This document shows positions 8,496 to 17,174 of a DNA stretch of 64,000 bases, in pieces. A program made the position numbers and the translations under genes. Source of the stretch: Planotetraspora silvatica (GTDB lineage Bacteria > Actinomycetota > Actinomycetes > Streptosporangiales > Streptosporangiaceae); assembly GCF_016863315.1 (NCBI RefSeq), contig NZ_BOOQ01000014.1, forward strand, positions 1 through 64,000, read 5' to 3'. The notes beneath the pieces are model-generated. The model saw nothing but the letters and a program-made list of their open reading frames with translations, was not told the DNA's origin and made no database searches. How positions within the stretch are numbered: position 1 is the first letter of the stretch; each line of letters opens with the position of its first letter.

Positions 8496-9860
8496 GTGAA
8501 GGACCACAACGCCGACCCCGTAACCGACCTCGTCACCGGTCTCGTCGCCGCGCTGCCCGAGGGGCGGGTGCTGACCGACCCGGACGTCACCGAGTCGTAC
8601 GCGAGGGACCGCACGTTCGTCCCGCCGGGGAAGGCGCTCGGCGTCGTCCTCGCGCAGTCGCGTGACGACGTGGTCGCCACGCTGCGCTGGGCGAGTGAGC
8701 ACCGCGTGCCCGTGGTTCCGCGCGGGGCGGGAAGCGGCCTCGCCGGCGGGGCGACCGCCGTCGACGGATGCGTCATCCTGTCGCTGGCCAGGATGACGCG
8801 GATCCGCGAGCTGTCCCCGGCGGACGAGATCGCGGTCGTCGAACCCGGTGTGATCACCGCCGACCTCGACCGGGCCGCCCGGGAGCACGGGCTGATGTAC
8901 GCGCCCGACCCGTCTTCGTACGAGATCTCCACGATCGGCGGCAACCTGGCCACGAACGCGGGCGGCCTGCGCTGCGTGAAGTACGGCGTGACCCGCGACT
9001 CGACGCTGGGACTGGAGGTCGTCCTCGCGGACGGCAGGGTGCTCGACACCGGGCGGCGGACGGTGAAGGGCGTCACCGGATACGACCTGACGGGCCTGTT
9101 CGTCGGCTCGGAGGGAACGCTGGGTGTGATCACCGCGGCCACCTTGCGGCTGCGGCGCGCCCCCGTCCAGGTCGCCACCGTCGCCGCGGAGTTCACCTCG
9201 TTGCGGGACGCCGCCTCCGCCGTCTCGGCGATCATCGCGGCCGGCTGCCGGCCCTCGATGCTGGAACTGATGGACAGGACCACCCTGGAGGCCATCGACG
9301 CCTGGAAGAACATCGGCCTGGAGCCCGCGACGCGGGCCATGCTCATCGCCCAGGCCGAGGGCTCGCCGGACGAGATGGCCGCCCTGTGCGATTCCGCCTC
9401 GTTCGTCGCGGAGGCGTCGACGCCCGAGGAGGCCGCGGAACTGGTCGGCGTCCGGCGGCTCGCCTACGAGGCCAAGGAGCGCCTCGGGCAGTGCCTCGTC
9501 GAGGACGTGTGCGTGCCCCGCTCGCGACTGCCCGAGATGATCTCCGCGGTGGAGGAGGCCGCGAAGCGACACGGTGTGACCATCGCGACGGTGGCGCACG
9601 CCGGGGACGGCAACCTGCACCCCGTGTTCATCTTCGACCGAGGCCTGGCGGAGCCGCCGCCTGAGGTCTGGGCGGCGGCCGATGAGATCTTCCGCGGGGC
9701 GCTCGACCTGGGCGGGACGCTGACGGGCGAGCACGGCGTGGGCCTGATCAAGCGCCGGTGGCTCGGGCTGGAGATCGGGCCCGTCGCCGCCGAACTCCAC
9801 CTGGGGATCAAGCAGGTGTTCGACCCGCTGAACATCCTCAATCCGGGAAAGGCCATCTGA
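8496..9860 (+). CDS. FAD-linked oxidase, GlcD family
   Basis: A 454-residue VAO/PCMH-fold flavoenzyme of the glycolate oxidase GlcD / D-lactate dehydrogenase group, oxidising a 2-hydroxy acid to the 2-oxo acid. The FAD-binding part has PRGAGSGLAGG near residues 77-87, SYEISTIGGNLATNAGG and GLFVGSEGTLG; the C-terminal half has VAHAGDGNLHP (the metal- and substrate-binding His region) and the closing TGEHGVG and LNPGKA motifs. Starting at GTG 8496 gives the family's usual length and removes 23 unrelated residues. It lies 30 nt before the TetR gene, which has its own apparent -10, so co-transcription is possible but not required. The exact hydroxy acid is unknown. Confidence 0.9.
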   Translation: MKDHNADPVTDLVTGLVAALPEGRVLTDPDVTESYARDRTFVPPGKALGVVLAQSRDDVVATLRWASEHRVPVVPRGAGSGLAGGATAVDGCVILSLARMTRIRELSPADEIAVVEPGVITADLDRAAREHGLMYAPDPSSYEISTIGGNLATNAGGLRCVKYGVTRDSTLGLEVVLADGRVLDTGRRTVKGVTGYDLTGLFVGSEGTLGVITAATLRLRRAPVQVATVAAEFTSLRDAASAVSAIIAAGCRPSMLELMDRTTLEAIDAWKNIGLEPATRAMLIAQAEGSPDEMAALCDSASFVAEASTPEEAAELVGVRRLAYEAKERLGQCLVEDVCVPRSRLPEMISAVEEAAKRHGVTIATVAHAGDGNLHPVFIFDRGLAEPPPEVWAAADEIFRGALDLGGTLTGEHGVGLIKRRWLGLEIGPVAAELHLGIKQVFDPLNILNPGKAI

Positions 9861-9877
9861 ATCGGTCCAATCCCGGG

Positions 9878-9887
9878 TAAGGTACCT
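9878..9887 (+). promoter_or_regulatory. -10 TAAGGT with overlapping palindrome, leaderless TetR start
   Basis: TAAGGT (9878-9883) ends 7 nt before GTG 9891. The palindrome AGGTACCT (9880-9887) overlaps it and could be part of an autoregulatory operator. Confidence 0.4.
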
Positions 9888-9890
9888 GAC

Positions 9891-10517
9891 GTGATCGTCA
9901 AGTCCGAGCCGCCGATCACCGGGCGGGGCCGCCGTACGCGCACGGCCCTGGTCCGGGCGGGACGCGAGGCGTTCGAGGAGCATCCGTACGACAACGTGCG
10001 GGTGGACGACGTGTGCACACGGGCGGGCGTCTCGCACGGCACCTTCTACACCTACTTCGGTTCGAAGGAAGCCCTGTTCCGCGAGGTCGCGGAGGCGGTC
10101 GTCGGCGAGATGTTCGCGGCGAGCGTCGTCGGCCCGGCCGTCCCCGGCGATCCGTACGCCAGGGTCGAGGCCGCCAACCGGCTCTACCTGCGGGCGTGGG
10201 CGGGCAACTCGCGCCTGATGCGCATGCTGGAGCAGGCCGCGATGGACGACGAGAGCTTCCGCGGCCTGCTGCTGGAACTGCGCGAGATGTTCGTGCGGCG
10301 CGGCGCGGACGGCCTGCGGCGCCTCCAGGAGGAGGGGCTGGCCGACCCCGCGCTCGACCCGCGGCTGACGGCCGTCATGCTGGGCGGGATGGTCGAGCAC
10401 TTCGCCCACGTGTGGCTGGATCTCGGGGAATCGTGCGACGAGAAGACGGCGGTGGACATGTTGACGACGTTGTGGACCAGAGCGATCCGACTCGAGGAGG
10501 GGCAGGTCCCCCGATGA
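9891..10517 (+). CDS. TetR-family regulator of the atu-like operon
   Basis: A 208-residue repressor. The N-terminal helix-turn-helix reads TRAGVSHGTFYTYFGSKEAL, near residues 42-61; the C-terminal two-thirds is a variable ligand-binding helical domain. It is the first gene of an operon with acyl-CoA carboxylase, hydratase and AtuA-like genes, and its stop overlaps the next start (ATGA). It therefore probably represses its own operon and responds to an acyl-CoA intermediate. The start is GTG 9891, without a Shine-Dalgarno sequence, behind TAAGGT. Confidence 0.88.
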   Translation: MIVKSEPPITGRGRRTRTALVRAGREAFEEHPYDNVRVDDVCTRAGVSHGTFYTYFGSKEALFREVAEAVVGEMFAASVVGPAVPGDPYARVEAANRLYLRAWAGNSRLMRMLEQAAMDDESFRGLLLELREMFVRRGADGLRRLQEEGLADPALDPRLTAVMLGGMVEHFAHVWLDLGESCDEKTAVDMLTTLWTRAIRLEEGQVPR

Positions 10518-12109
10518 CCGTCGTCAGCAGCAGGCTGGACCCCTCCGGCCCCGAGTACGGCTCCCGCCGCGAGGCCATGCTGGCCAAGCTCGCCGACCTG
10601 GACGCCGAGCACGCCAAGGCGGTGGCCGGCGGCGGGCCGAAGTACGTCGAGCGGCACAGGGAGCGGGGCAAGCTGCTCGCGCGTGAGCGGATCGAGTTGC
10701 TCGTCGACCCCGACTCCCCCTTCCTGGAGTTGTCCCCCCTCGCGGCGTGGGGCTCCGACTTCCCCGTGGGCGCGAGCGTGGTGACCGGGATCGGCGTCAT
10801 CGAGGGCGTCGAGTGCGTGATCACCGCCAACGACCCGACCGTCCGCGGCGGCTCGTCCAATCCGTGGACCCTCCGCAAGACCCTGCGGGCCGCGGACATC
10901 GCGCTGCGGAACCGCATGCCGTTCGTCAACCTGGTGGAGTCGGGGGGAGCCGACCTTCCGACGCAGAAGGAGATCTTCATCCCCGGCGGCCGGATATTTC
11001 GTGATCTGACCAGGCTGTCGGCGGCCGGGATCCCCACCATCGCGCTGGTCTTCGGCAACTCCACGGCCGGCGGGGCCTACGTCCCCGGCATGAGCGACTA
11101 CGTCGTCATGGTCAGGGAGCAGGCCAAGGTCTTCCTGGGCGGGCCGCCCCTGGTGAAGATGGCTACCGGCGAGGAGTCCGACGACGAGTCGCTCGGCGGC
11201 GCGGAGATGCACGCGCGGACCTCCGGCCTGGCCGACTACCTCGCGGCCGACGAGCACGACGCCCTCCGCCTGGGCCGCCGGATCGTCAGGCGGCTCGACT
11301 GGCGCAAGGCCGGCCGGCTCCCCGGCCCCGCGGCCGAGCCGCTCCTCGACGAGGACGAGTTGCTGGGGATCGTCCCCGAGGATCTGAAGATCCCCTTCGA
11401 CCCGCGCGAGGTCATCGCCCGGGTGGTGGACGGCAGCGACTTCGACGAGTTCAAGCCGCTCTACGGCGCGAGCCTGGTGACCGGATGGGCGTCGGTGCAC
11501 GGGCACCCGGTCGGGATCCTCGCCAACGCGCGCGGCGTCCTGTTCGGCGAGGAGGCCGAGAAGGCGGCGCAGTTCATCCAGCTCGCGAACCAGTCGCGCA
11601 CCCCTCTGGTGTTCCTGCAGAACACGACGGGCTACATGGTCGGCAAGGACTACGAGCAGGGCGGCATCATCAAGCAGGGCGCGATGATGATCAACGCCGT
11701 GTCCAACTCGACCGTGCCGCACATCACGATCGTCATGGGGGCCTCCTACGGCGCGGGCAACTACGGGATGTGCGGGCGGGCCTACGACCCCCGGTTCCTG
11801 TTCTCGTGGCCGAGCGCCAAGTCGGCCGTCATGGGCCCGGCGCAGCTGGCCGGCGTCCTGTCGATCGTGGGCCGGGCCGCCGCGGAGGCGCGCGGCCAGG
11901 CCTACGACGAGGAGGCCGACGTGGCGATGCGGCAGATGGTGGAGGCGCAGATCGAGGCCGAGTCGCTGCCGTTCTTCCTGTCCGGCAGGCTCTACGACGA
12001 CGGCGTGATCGACCCCCGGGACACCAGGACCGTGCTCGGGATATGCCTGTCCGCGGTCGGCAACGCGCCCGCCGCCGAACCCGCCGGCTACGGCGTCTTC
12101 CGGATGTGA
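10514..12109 (+). CDS. Acyl-CoA carboxylase, carboxyltransferase (beta) subunit
   Basis: A 531-residue carboxyltransferase that moves CO2 from carboxybiotin to an acyl-CoA. It has the two crotonase-fold halves of the family: [16 protein letters not shown] with GGPPLVKMATGEE in the N-half and LVFLQNTTGYMVG with GASYGAGNYGMCGRAYDP in the C-half. It is closest in pattern to methylcrotonyl/geranyl-CoA carboxylase beta subunits, but the segment IFRDLTRLSAAGIP differs from the [14 protein letters not shown] of the second carboxylase at 34.2-35.7 kb, so the substrate probably differs. ATGA overlap with the TetR gene; the partner alpha subunit follows after 13 nt. Confidence 0.9.
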   Translation: MTVVSSRLDPSGPEYGSRREAMLAKLADLDAEHAKAVAGGGPKYVERHRERGKLLARERIELLVDPDSPFLELSPLAAWGSDFPVGASVVTGIGVIEGVECVITANDPTVRGGSSNPWTLRKTLRAADIALRNRMPFVNLVESGGADLPTQKEIFIPGGRIFRDLTRLSAAGIPTIALVFGNSTAGGAYVPGMSDYVVMVREQAKVFLGGPPLVKMATGEESDDESLGGAEMHARTSGLADYLAADEHDALRLGRRIVRRLDWRKAGRLPGPAAEPLLDEDELLGIVPEDLKIPFDPREVIARVVDGSDFDEFKPLYGASLVTGWASVHGHPVGILANARGVLFGEEAEKAAQFIQLANQSRTPLVFLQNTTGYMVGKDYEQGGIIKQGAMMINAVSNSTVPHITIVMGASYGAGNYGMCGRAYDPRFLFSWPSAKSAVMGPAQLAGVLSIVGRAAAEARGQAYDEEADVAMRQMVEAQIEAESLPFFLSGRLYDDGVIDPRDTRTVLGICLSAVGNAPAAEPAGYGVFRM

Positions 12110-12122
12110 AGGGGTGGTGGGG

Positions 12123-14273
12123 ATGATCCGGCGATTGCTGGTGGCCAACCGGGGAGAGATCGCTCGCCGGGTCTTCAGGACCTGCCGCGAGCTGGGCGTG
12201 GAGACGGTCGCCGTCTACTCCGACGCCGACGCGTCCGCGCCGCACGTGGCCGAGGCCGACCATGCCGTACGGCTCGGCGACCCGAGGGCGTACCTGGACC
12301 CGGGGCGGATCGTCGAGGCCGCCCGGCAGTCGGGGGCCGACGCGGTGCACCCCGGTTACGGCTTCCTGTCGGAGAACGCGCCGTTCGCCCAGGCCGTCCT
12401 GGACGCGGGCCTGACGTGGGTCGGGCCCGCTCCCGAGGCCATCGCCGCGATGGGGTCCAAGATCGAGGCGAAGGCGATGATGATCGAGGCCGGGGTCCCG
12501 GTGCTCGCCGGTGTGACCGTCACGCCTGACGAGCTTCCCGCGCTCGACCTCCCCCTGCTCGTGAAGGCCTCGGCGGGAGGCGGCGGCCGGGGCATGCGCG
12601 TCGTCCGCGACGCCGCCGAGCTGCCCGCCGCCGTCGAGTCGGCCCAGCGGGAGGCGCTGGCGGCGTTCGGGGACGGCACCGTGTTCGCCGAGCCGCTCCT
12701 CGAGGGCGCCCGGCACATCGAGGTGCAGATCCTCGCCGACTCCCACGGCACCGTCTGGGCGCTGGGCGAACGGGAGTGCTCGATCCAGCGCCGCCACCAG
12801 AAGGTCATCGAGGAGGCGCCCTCCCCCGCCGTCTCCCCCGAGCTGCGCAGGGAGCTGTGCGACACGGCCATCAGGGCGGCGAAGGCGATCGGCTACGTGG
12901 GAGCGGGAACGGTGGAGTTCCTGCTCGGGGAGAACGGCTTCTTCTTCCTGGAGATGAACACGCGACTCCAGGTCGAGCACCCGGTGACCGAGTGCGTCTA
13001 CGGGGTGGACCTCGTCAGGCTCCAGCTGGAGATCGCCGAGGGCGCCCAGCTGGCGGGGCTGCCGCCGAGCCCGGTGGGCCACGCCATCGAGGTGCGCCTG
13101 TACGCCGAGGACCCCGCGCGAGGCTGGCTCCCGCAGAGCGGCGTGCTGCGCCGCTTCGACGTCCCGGAGGTGGACGCCGAGTTCCGGCTGGGCGGAAGGC
13201 TCCGGCTCGACTCGGGGGTGGTGGCCGGAGACGAGGTCGGCGTCCACTACGACCCCATGCTCGCCAAGATCATCTCCTACGGCGAGACCCGCGCGGAGGC
13301 CGCCCGGAGGCTGGCGTCCGCGCTCGCCCGGACGAAGATCCACGGGCTCACGACGAACCGTGACCTGCTGGTCTCGGTCCTTCGGCATCCCGACTTCCTG
13401 TCGGGCGCCCTCGACACCGGCTTCCTCGACCGGAACGCGGTGACCGCCCCCCTCGCGGACGCGGCAGCCGTACGGATCTCGGGACTCGCCGCGGCGCTCG
13501 CGCAGGCCTCGGCCAACCGCGCCGCCGCCCGGGTGCTGGGCGGCCTGCCCAGCGGCTGGCGCAACGTCGTCTCCCGGCCCCAGAGCGCTGCCTTCCTGAC
13601 CGAGGGCGGCGAGACGGTCGAGATCGCCTACCGGTTCACCCGCGGCGGCCTCGCGGCGGAGGGCTTCGACGGCGTCACGCTGGTGTCCGCGGCCCCCGAC
13701 CGGGTGGTGCTCGAGTCGGGAGGCCTCCGGCACGCGTTCGACGTGGCCGCCTATCCGGGGCTCGTGCACGTCGACTCCCCCCTCGGTCCCGTACGGCTGG
13801 CACCGGTCGAGCGGCTGCCCGAGCCGGTCGAACAGGTCGTGCCCGGCTCGCTGCTGGCCCCCATGCCGGGGACGGTGCTGCGGGTCGAGGTCGAGCAGGG
13901 CGACACGGTGACGGCGGGCCAGCCGGTGATCGTGCTCGAGGCCATGAAGATGGAACATCAGATCGTGTCCTCGGCCTCCGGCACGTTGTCCGTCCTGAAC
14001 GTCGCGCCCGGCCGGCAGGTAGAAGCGGGAGCCGTACTCGCCGTGATCGAGGAAGCCGCGGAGCAGGTGCCCGCAGACCCCGTGCCCCCAGGCCCCGTGC
14101 CCGTAGACCCCGCATCCCCAGGCCCCGTGCTCCCCGACCCGGTGCCCGCGGAACCGGCGGCCGTGGGAGCTGTGGAAGCTGCGGGAACCGTGGAACCCGT
14201 GGGAGCTGCGGAACCCGTCGAACCCGCGCAGCCGGTGGAACCCCCGGTGGCCGAACCTGCCGGGGAGCAGTGA
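12123..14273 (+). CDS. Acyl-CoA carboxylase alpha subunit (biotin carboxylase + BCCP)
   Basis: A 716-residue subunit that carboxylates its own biotin. In order: the biotin carboxylase N-domain beginning RRLLVANRGEIARRVF, an ATP-grasp with ASAGGGGRGMRVV, the [14 protein letters not shown] signature, a middle domain, and the biotinyl domain with EAMKME (biotin Lys609). ATG 12123 is preceded by an AAGGGGTGG Shine-Dalgarno; GTG 12114 is the alternative. Odd: after the biotinyl domain ends near residue 642, a tail of about 75 Pro/Val/Glu/Ala-rich repeats follows, which the family does not normally have. The stop overlaps the hydratase start. Confidence 0.92.
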   Translation: MIRRLLVANRGEIARRVFRTCRELGVETVAVYSDADASAPHVAEADHAVRLGDPRAYLDPGRIVEAARQSGADAVHPGYGFLSENAPFAQAVLDAGLTWVGPAPEAIAAMGSKIEAKAMMIEAGVPVLAGVTVTPDELPALDLPLLVKASAGGGGRGMRVVRDAAELPAAVESAQREALAAFGDGTVFAEPLLEGARHIEVQILADSHGTVWALGERECSIQRRHQKVIEEAPSPAVSPELRRELCDTAIRAAKAIGYVGAGTVEFLLGENGFFFLEMNTRLQVEHPVTECVYGVDLVRLQLEIAEGAQLAGLPPSPVGHAIEVRLYAEDPARGWLPQSGVLRRFDVPEVDAEFRLGGRLRLDSGVVAGDEVGVHYDPMLAKIISYGETRAEAARRLASALARTKIHGLTTNRDLLVSVLRHPDFLSGALDTGFLDRNAVTAPLADAAAVRISGLAAALAQASANRAAARVLGGLPSGWRNVVSRPQSAAFLTEGGETVEIAYRFTRGGLAAEGFDGVTLVSAAPDRVVLESGGLRHAFDVAAYPGLVHVDSPLGPVRLAPVERLPEPVEQVVPGSLLAPMPGTVLRVEVEQGDTVTAGQPVIVLEAMKMEHQIVSSASGTLSVLNVAPGRQVEAGAVLAVIEEAAEQVPADPVPPGPVPVDPASPGPVLPDPVPAEPAAVGAVEAAGTVEPVGAAEPVEPAQPVEPPVAEPAGEQ
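14056..14270 (+). repeat. Low-complexity C-terminal repeat of the carboxylase alpha gene
   Basis: Repeated units encoding GPVP/DPVP/EPV, with 15- to 30-bp DNA repeats around ccaggccccgtgc. It forms a disordered tail beyond the biotinyl domain. Confidence 0.7.
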
Positions 14274-15052
14274 TGGAGCCCGTGATGGAGCCGCTCGTAC
14301 GCTGCGAGGAGGCGGGCGGCGTGGCCACGATCACCCTCGACTCGCCGCACAACCGCAACGCCCTGTCGTCCCGGCTTCTCCAGGAGTTGGACGACGCGCT
14401 GACGTGGGCGATCGCCGAGCCGGACGTGCGCGTCACGGTGCTGACGGGCGCCGGGCCCGTGTTCTGCTCCGGCGCCGACCTGAAGGAGCAGCGCGGCGCC
14501 GCGCCGGTCACCACGTCCTTCCCCGAGATCATGAGCCTGATCTGGGAGAGCCCCAAGCCGGTCGTCTGCCGGCTGAACGGCACGGCCCGCGCGGGCGGCC
14601 TCGGGCTCGTGGCCGCGTGCGACTTCGCCGTCGCGCCGGACACGGCGTCGTTCGCGTTCAGCGAGGTACGGCTGGGCGTGGTCCCGGCGATGATCTCGGT
14701 GACCACTCTGCGCAGGCTCGATCCGCGGGCCGCGGCGGAGTACTTCCTGACGGGCGAGGTCTTCGGCGCCACCCGTGCGGCCGAGATCGGCCTGCTGACG
14801 CGTGCCGTGCCGGAGGAGGATCTCGACGCCACGGTGGCGCACTACGCGGACATGTTGCTGCGCGGCGCGCCGGAGGCCCTGGCCATCACCAAGAGGCTCG
14901 TCCGGGAGGTGCCGGGGATGCCCGTCGACGAGGGGTTCCGCCAGATGGCCGAGTTGTCGGCCCGGCGTTTCACCTCGGAGGAGGGCCAGGAGGGCATCCG
15001 CGCGTTCATGGAGAAGCGGCCCGCCTCCTGGGTGCCGGACGGCCGGAGCTGA
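14273..15052 (+). CDS. Enoyl-CoA hydratase/isomerase family protein (AtuE/LiuC-like)
   Basis: A 259-residue crotonase-fold enzyme, expected to hydrate the glutaconyl-type CoA made by the upstream carboxylase. GAGPVFCSGADLKE (residues about 61-74) is the first oxyanion-hole segment and NGTARAGGLGLVAACDFAVA the second; LGVVPAMIS follows. The usual catalytic Glu positions should be checked by alignment. ATG 14273 sits in the previous stop codon; GTG 14270 is one codon upstream and ATG 14285 four codons downstream. Position and neighbours parallel AtuE or LiuC; the substrate is inferred only. Confidence 0.88.
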   Translation: MEPVMEPLVRCEEAGGVATITLDSPHNRNALSSRLLQELDDALTWAIAEPDVRVTVLTGAGPVFCSGADLKEQRGAAPVTTSFPEIMSLIWESPKPVVCRLNGTARAGGLGLVAACDFAVAPDTASFAFSEVRLGVVPAMISVTTLRRLDPRAAAEYFLTGEVFGATRAAEIGLLTRAVPEEDLDATVAHYADMLLRGAPEALAITKRLVREVPGMPVDEGFRQMAELSARRFTSEEGQEGIRAFMEKRPASWVPDGRS

Positions 15053-15059
15053 GCCGGAT

Positions 15060-16796
15060 ATGACTCTGCGCATCGCCAACTGCAGCGGCTTCTACGGCGA
15101 CCGCCTGTCGGCCGCGCGGGAGATGGTCGAGGGCGGCCCGATCGACGTGCTCACCGGCGACTGGCTGGCCGAGCTGACCATGATGATCCTCGCGGGCAAC
15201 CGGCTCAAGGGGCGTCCCGGCTACGCCCGCACCTTCCTCACGCAGATGGAGCAGGTCCTCGGCACCTGCCTCGACCGGGGCATCAAGGTCGTCTCGAACG
15301 CGGGCGGCCTCGACCCGCGGGCCTGCGCCGAGGCCGTGTCCGAGCTGGCCGGGCGTCTGGGCCTGCGGGCGTCGGTCGCCCACGTGACCGGCGACGACCT
15401 CATGCCGCTGCGCGGGCCGGTCGTCGACGCCGACACCGGCGAGACCCTCGCGGCCGCACCGATCACCGCGAACGCCTACCTCGGCGGCCGGCCCATCGCG
15501 GTGGCGCTGGAGCACGGCGCCGACGTCGTGGTGACCGGGCGCGTCACCGACGCCGCCCTGGTGACGGGCCCCGGGATGTGGTGGCACGGCTGGGAGCCCG
15601 GCGACCTCGACGCGCTGGCGGGATCGGTGGTCGCGGGGCACATCATCGAGTGCGGCTGCCAGGCGACCGGCGGCAACTACGCGTTCTTCGGCGAGGTGCC
15701 CGATCTGGCGCACTGCGGGTTCCCGATCGCGGAGTTGCGGGCCGACGGGTCCTGCGTGATCACCAAGCATCCCGGCACGGGCGGCCTGGTGTCGGTGGGC
15801 ACCGTCACGGCCCAGCTGCTCTACGAGATCGGCTCGCCGCGGTATCTCGGGCCGGACGCGACGGCCAGGTTCGACACGATCCGGCTGGAGCAGGAGGGCC
15901 CCGACCGCGTGCTCGTCTCCGGCGTGCGCGGGGAGGCCCCGCCCGCCACGCTGAAGGTCGCGGTCAACCACCTCGGCGGCTACCGCAACACGATGACGCT
16001 CGTGCTCACCGGGCTCGGCGTCGAGGACAAGGCGCGGGTCGCGCAGGAGGCCGTCTGGGCCCGCGTGCCCAGGGAGTCCTTCGACGAGGTCCACGTCGAG
16101 CTGACCCCGATGCTCCCGCCGGCCGGCGGCGCGGGCACCGCCCTGCTCCGCATCACGGTGATGGACGCCGACAAGGGGAAGGCAGGCCGGGCGTTCTCCT
16201 CGGCCGTGGTGGAGACCGGGCTGGCGGGGTATCCGGGTTTCTACGGCCTCACTCCCCCGGGCGACGCCTCGCCGTACGGCGTGTACACGCCGTCGTCCGT
16301 CGCCGCGGACGCCGTGCGGGCCGTGGTGACCGTGGACGGCACGCGGATCGAGGTCCCCCACGTGGCCGCGCCCGGGGACGAGGCGCCCGAGCCCGCGGGG
16401 CAGGAGGAGCCGGGCCGGGCCGGCGCGGGGGACGCGCCCGCCGGCGGCCCGGTGCGGCCGCTCGGGACGGTGGCCGGTGCCCGCTCCGGCGACAAGGGCG
16501 GCAACGCCAACCTGGGCGTCTGGGTCCGTACGGCCGAGCAGTACGCGTGGCTGAGCTCCTTCCTCACCGTGGACAGGCTCAGGGAGCTGCTGCCGGAGAC
16601 CGGCGACCTGCCGATCGAGCGGTTCGCGCTGCCGAACCTGCTCGCGCTCAACTTCGTCGTGCGGGGTCTGCTGGGGCGCGGCGTCGCGGCCAGTCCCCTG
16701 CTCGACGCCCAAGCGAAGGCGCTGGGTGAACGGCTGAGAGCGGTTGCTGTACCCATTCCCCCATTTATCGACGCCCCCAAAAACGACATTTCCTGA
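15060..16796 (+). CDS. AtuA-family (DUF1446) acyclic terpene utilisation-like protein
   Basis: A 578-residue protein with an N-terminal DUF1446/AtuA domain (RIANCSGFYGDRLSAA at the start, then LTGDWLAELTM, KVVSNAGGLDP, VVTGRVTDAALV, ECGCQATGGNY, ITKHPGTGGLVS) and a C-terminal AtuA-associated domain beginning near VRPLGTVAGARSGDKGGNAN. A Gly/Pro/Ala linker separates them. AtuA is needed for geraniol/citronellol growth in Pseudomonas, but its reaction is unknown. It is the last gene of the operon, 7 nt after the hydratase stop. Role: an accessory or uncharacterised step of branched or isoprenoid acyl-CoA breakdown (inference). Confidence 0.85.
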   Translation: MTLRIANCSGFYGDRLSAAREMVEGGPIDVLTGDWLAELTMMILAGNRLKGRPGYARTFLTQMEQVLGTCLDRGIKVVSNAGGLDPRACAEAVSELAGRLGLRASVAHVTGDDLMPLRGPVVDADTGETLAAAPITANAYLGGRPIAVALEHGADVVVTGRVTDAALVTGPGMWWHGWEPGDLDALAGSVVAGHIIECGCQATGGNYAFFGEVPDLAHCGFPIAELRADGSCVITKHPGTGGLVSVGTVTAQLLYEIGSPRYLGPDATARFDTIRLEQEGPDRVLVSGVRGEAPPATLKVAVNHLGGYRNTMTLVLTGLGVEDKARVAQEAVWARVPRESFDEVHVELTPMLPPAGGAGTALLRITVMDADKGKAGRAFSSAVVETGLAGYPGFYGLTPPGDASPYGVYTPSSVAADAVRAVVTVDGTRIEVPHVAAPGDEAPEPAGQEEPGRAGAGDAPAGGPVRPLGTVAGARSGDKGGNANLGVWVRTAEQYAWLSSFLTVDRLRELLPETGDLPIERFALPNLLALNFVVRGLLGRGVAASPLLDAQAKALGERLRAVAVPIPPFIDAPKNDIS

Positions 16797-16831
16797 AATA
16801 TGGGAGCAGGAGCAACGGGGCTCGTCCTACC

Positions 16832-16846
16832 ATTGCGCGCAATTGC
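16832..16846. promoter_or_regulatory. Palindromes ATTGCGCGCAAT and GCAATTGC
   Basis: A perfect 12-bp palindrome (16832-16843) overlaps the 8-bp palindrome GCAATTGC (16839-16846), 33-47 nt before the small gene at 16879. GCAATTGC recurs at 17222-17229 and 18092-18099 in the same cassette. Confidence 0.35.
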
Positions 16847-16878
16847 TCTTCTTGGCGCTCACATGCGGGGGTACTGCC

Positions 16879-17085
16879 ATGCGACTGCGGTTTCTCGGTT
16901 CCACCTCGGAGTCCGGGGCGTGTCCCTCGCTGTACGAGACCGACCGCGGCACGGTCGTCGTCCAGGGTCTCGAGCTGGTCGACCACGACGCCCGGGCCGA
17001 CCTGCTCCACGTACTCGACGGGGAGACGGCCGTCGAGGTCCCGCGCGAGCTCCTGGTCGAGATCGCCAGGCGCGTGCTCGGCTGA
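16879..17085 (+). CDS. Small protein of the XRE/DUF5753 cassette
   Basis: A 68-residue hypothetical protein (MRLRFLGSTSESGACPSLYE...). Similar 60-70 residue proteins with a leading K/R-L-x-F-L-G-S/K-T and a TDRGT-VVQG core commonly sit beside XRE-DUF5753 regulators in Streptomyces and relatives. It looks like a compact beta-rich fold with no export signal. The start ATG 16879 was chosen because the protein pattern begins there; the Shine-Dalgarno sequence is weak (GCGGGGG). The function is unknown; it is possibly a ligand or antagonist of the adjacent regulator. Confidence 0.75.
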   Translation: MRLRFLGSTSESGACPSLYETDRGTVVVQGLELVDHDARADLLHVLDGETAVEVPRELLVEIARRVLG

Positions 17086-17103
17086 TCACGGCGCTGATCA
17101 CCA

Positions 17104-17119
17104 ATAGGGACTTCCCTAT
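17104..17119. promoter_or_regulatory. Perfect inverted repeat upstream of the XRE gene
   Basis: ATAGGGA-CT-TCCCTAT, 7-bp arms with a 2-nt centre, directly upstream of the likely -35 region of the XRE gene (TACCTT at 17143-17148). Candidate autoregulatory operator. Confidence 0.5.
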
Positions 17120-17174
17120 GGCTTGATCCTCCGGGCCGGGGCTACCTTTGAGCGCACCACGGCCGGAGGTGGGA

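Noticed and set aside
10514-16796. Firm naming of the carboxylase as geranyl-CoA carboxylase
   Set aside because: Substrate selectivity depends on one residue that I cannot place without an alignment, and several atu genes are absent.
17142-17150. TTG 17148 as the start of the XRE gene
   Set aside because: It overlaps the likely -10 TACCTT, while GTG 17175 has a GGAGG five bases upstream and begins at the conserved region.
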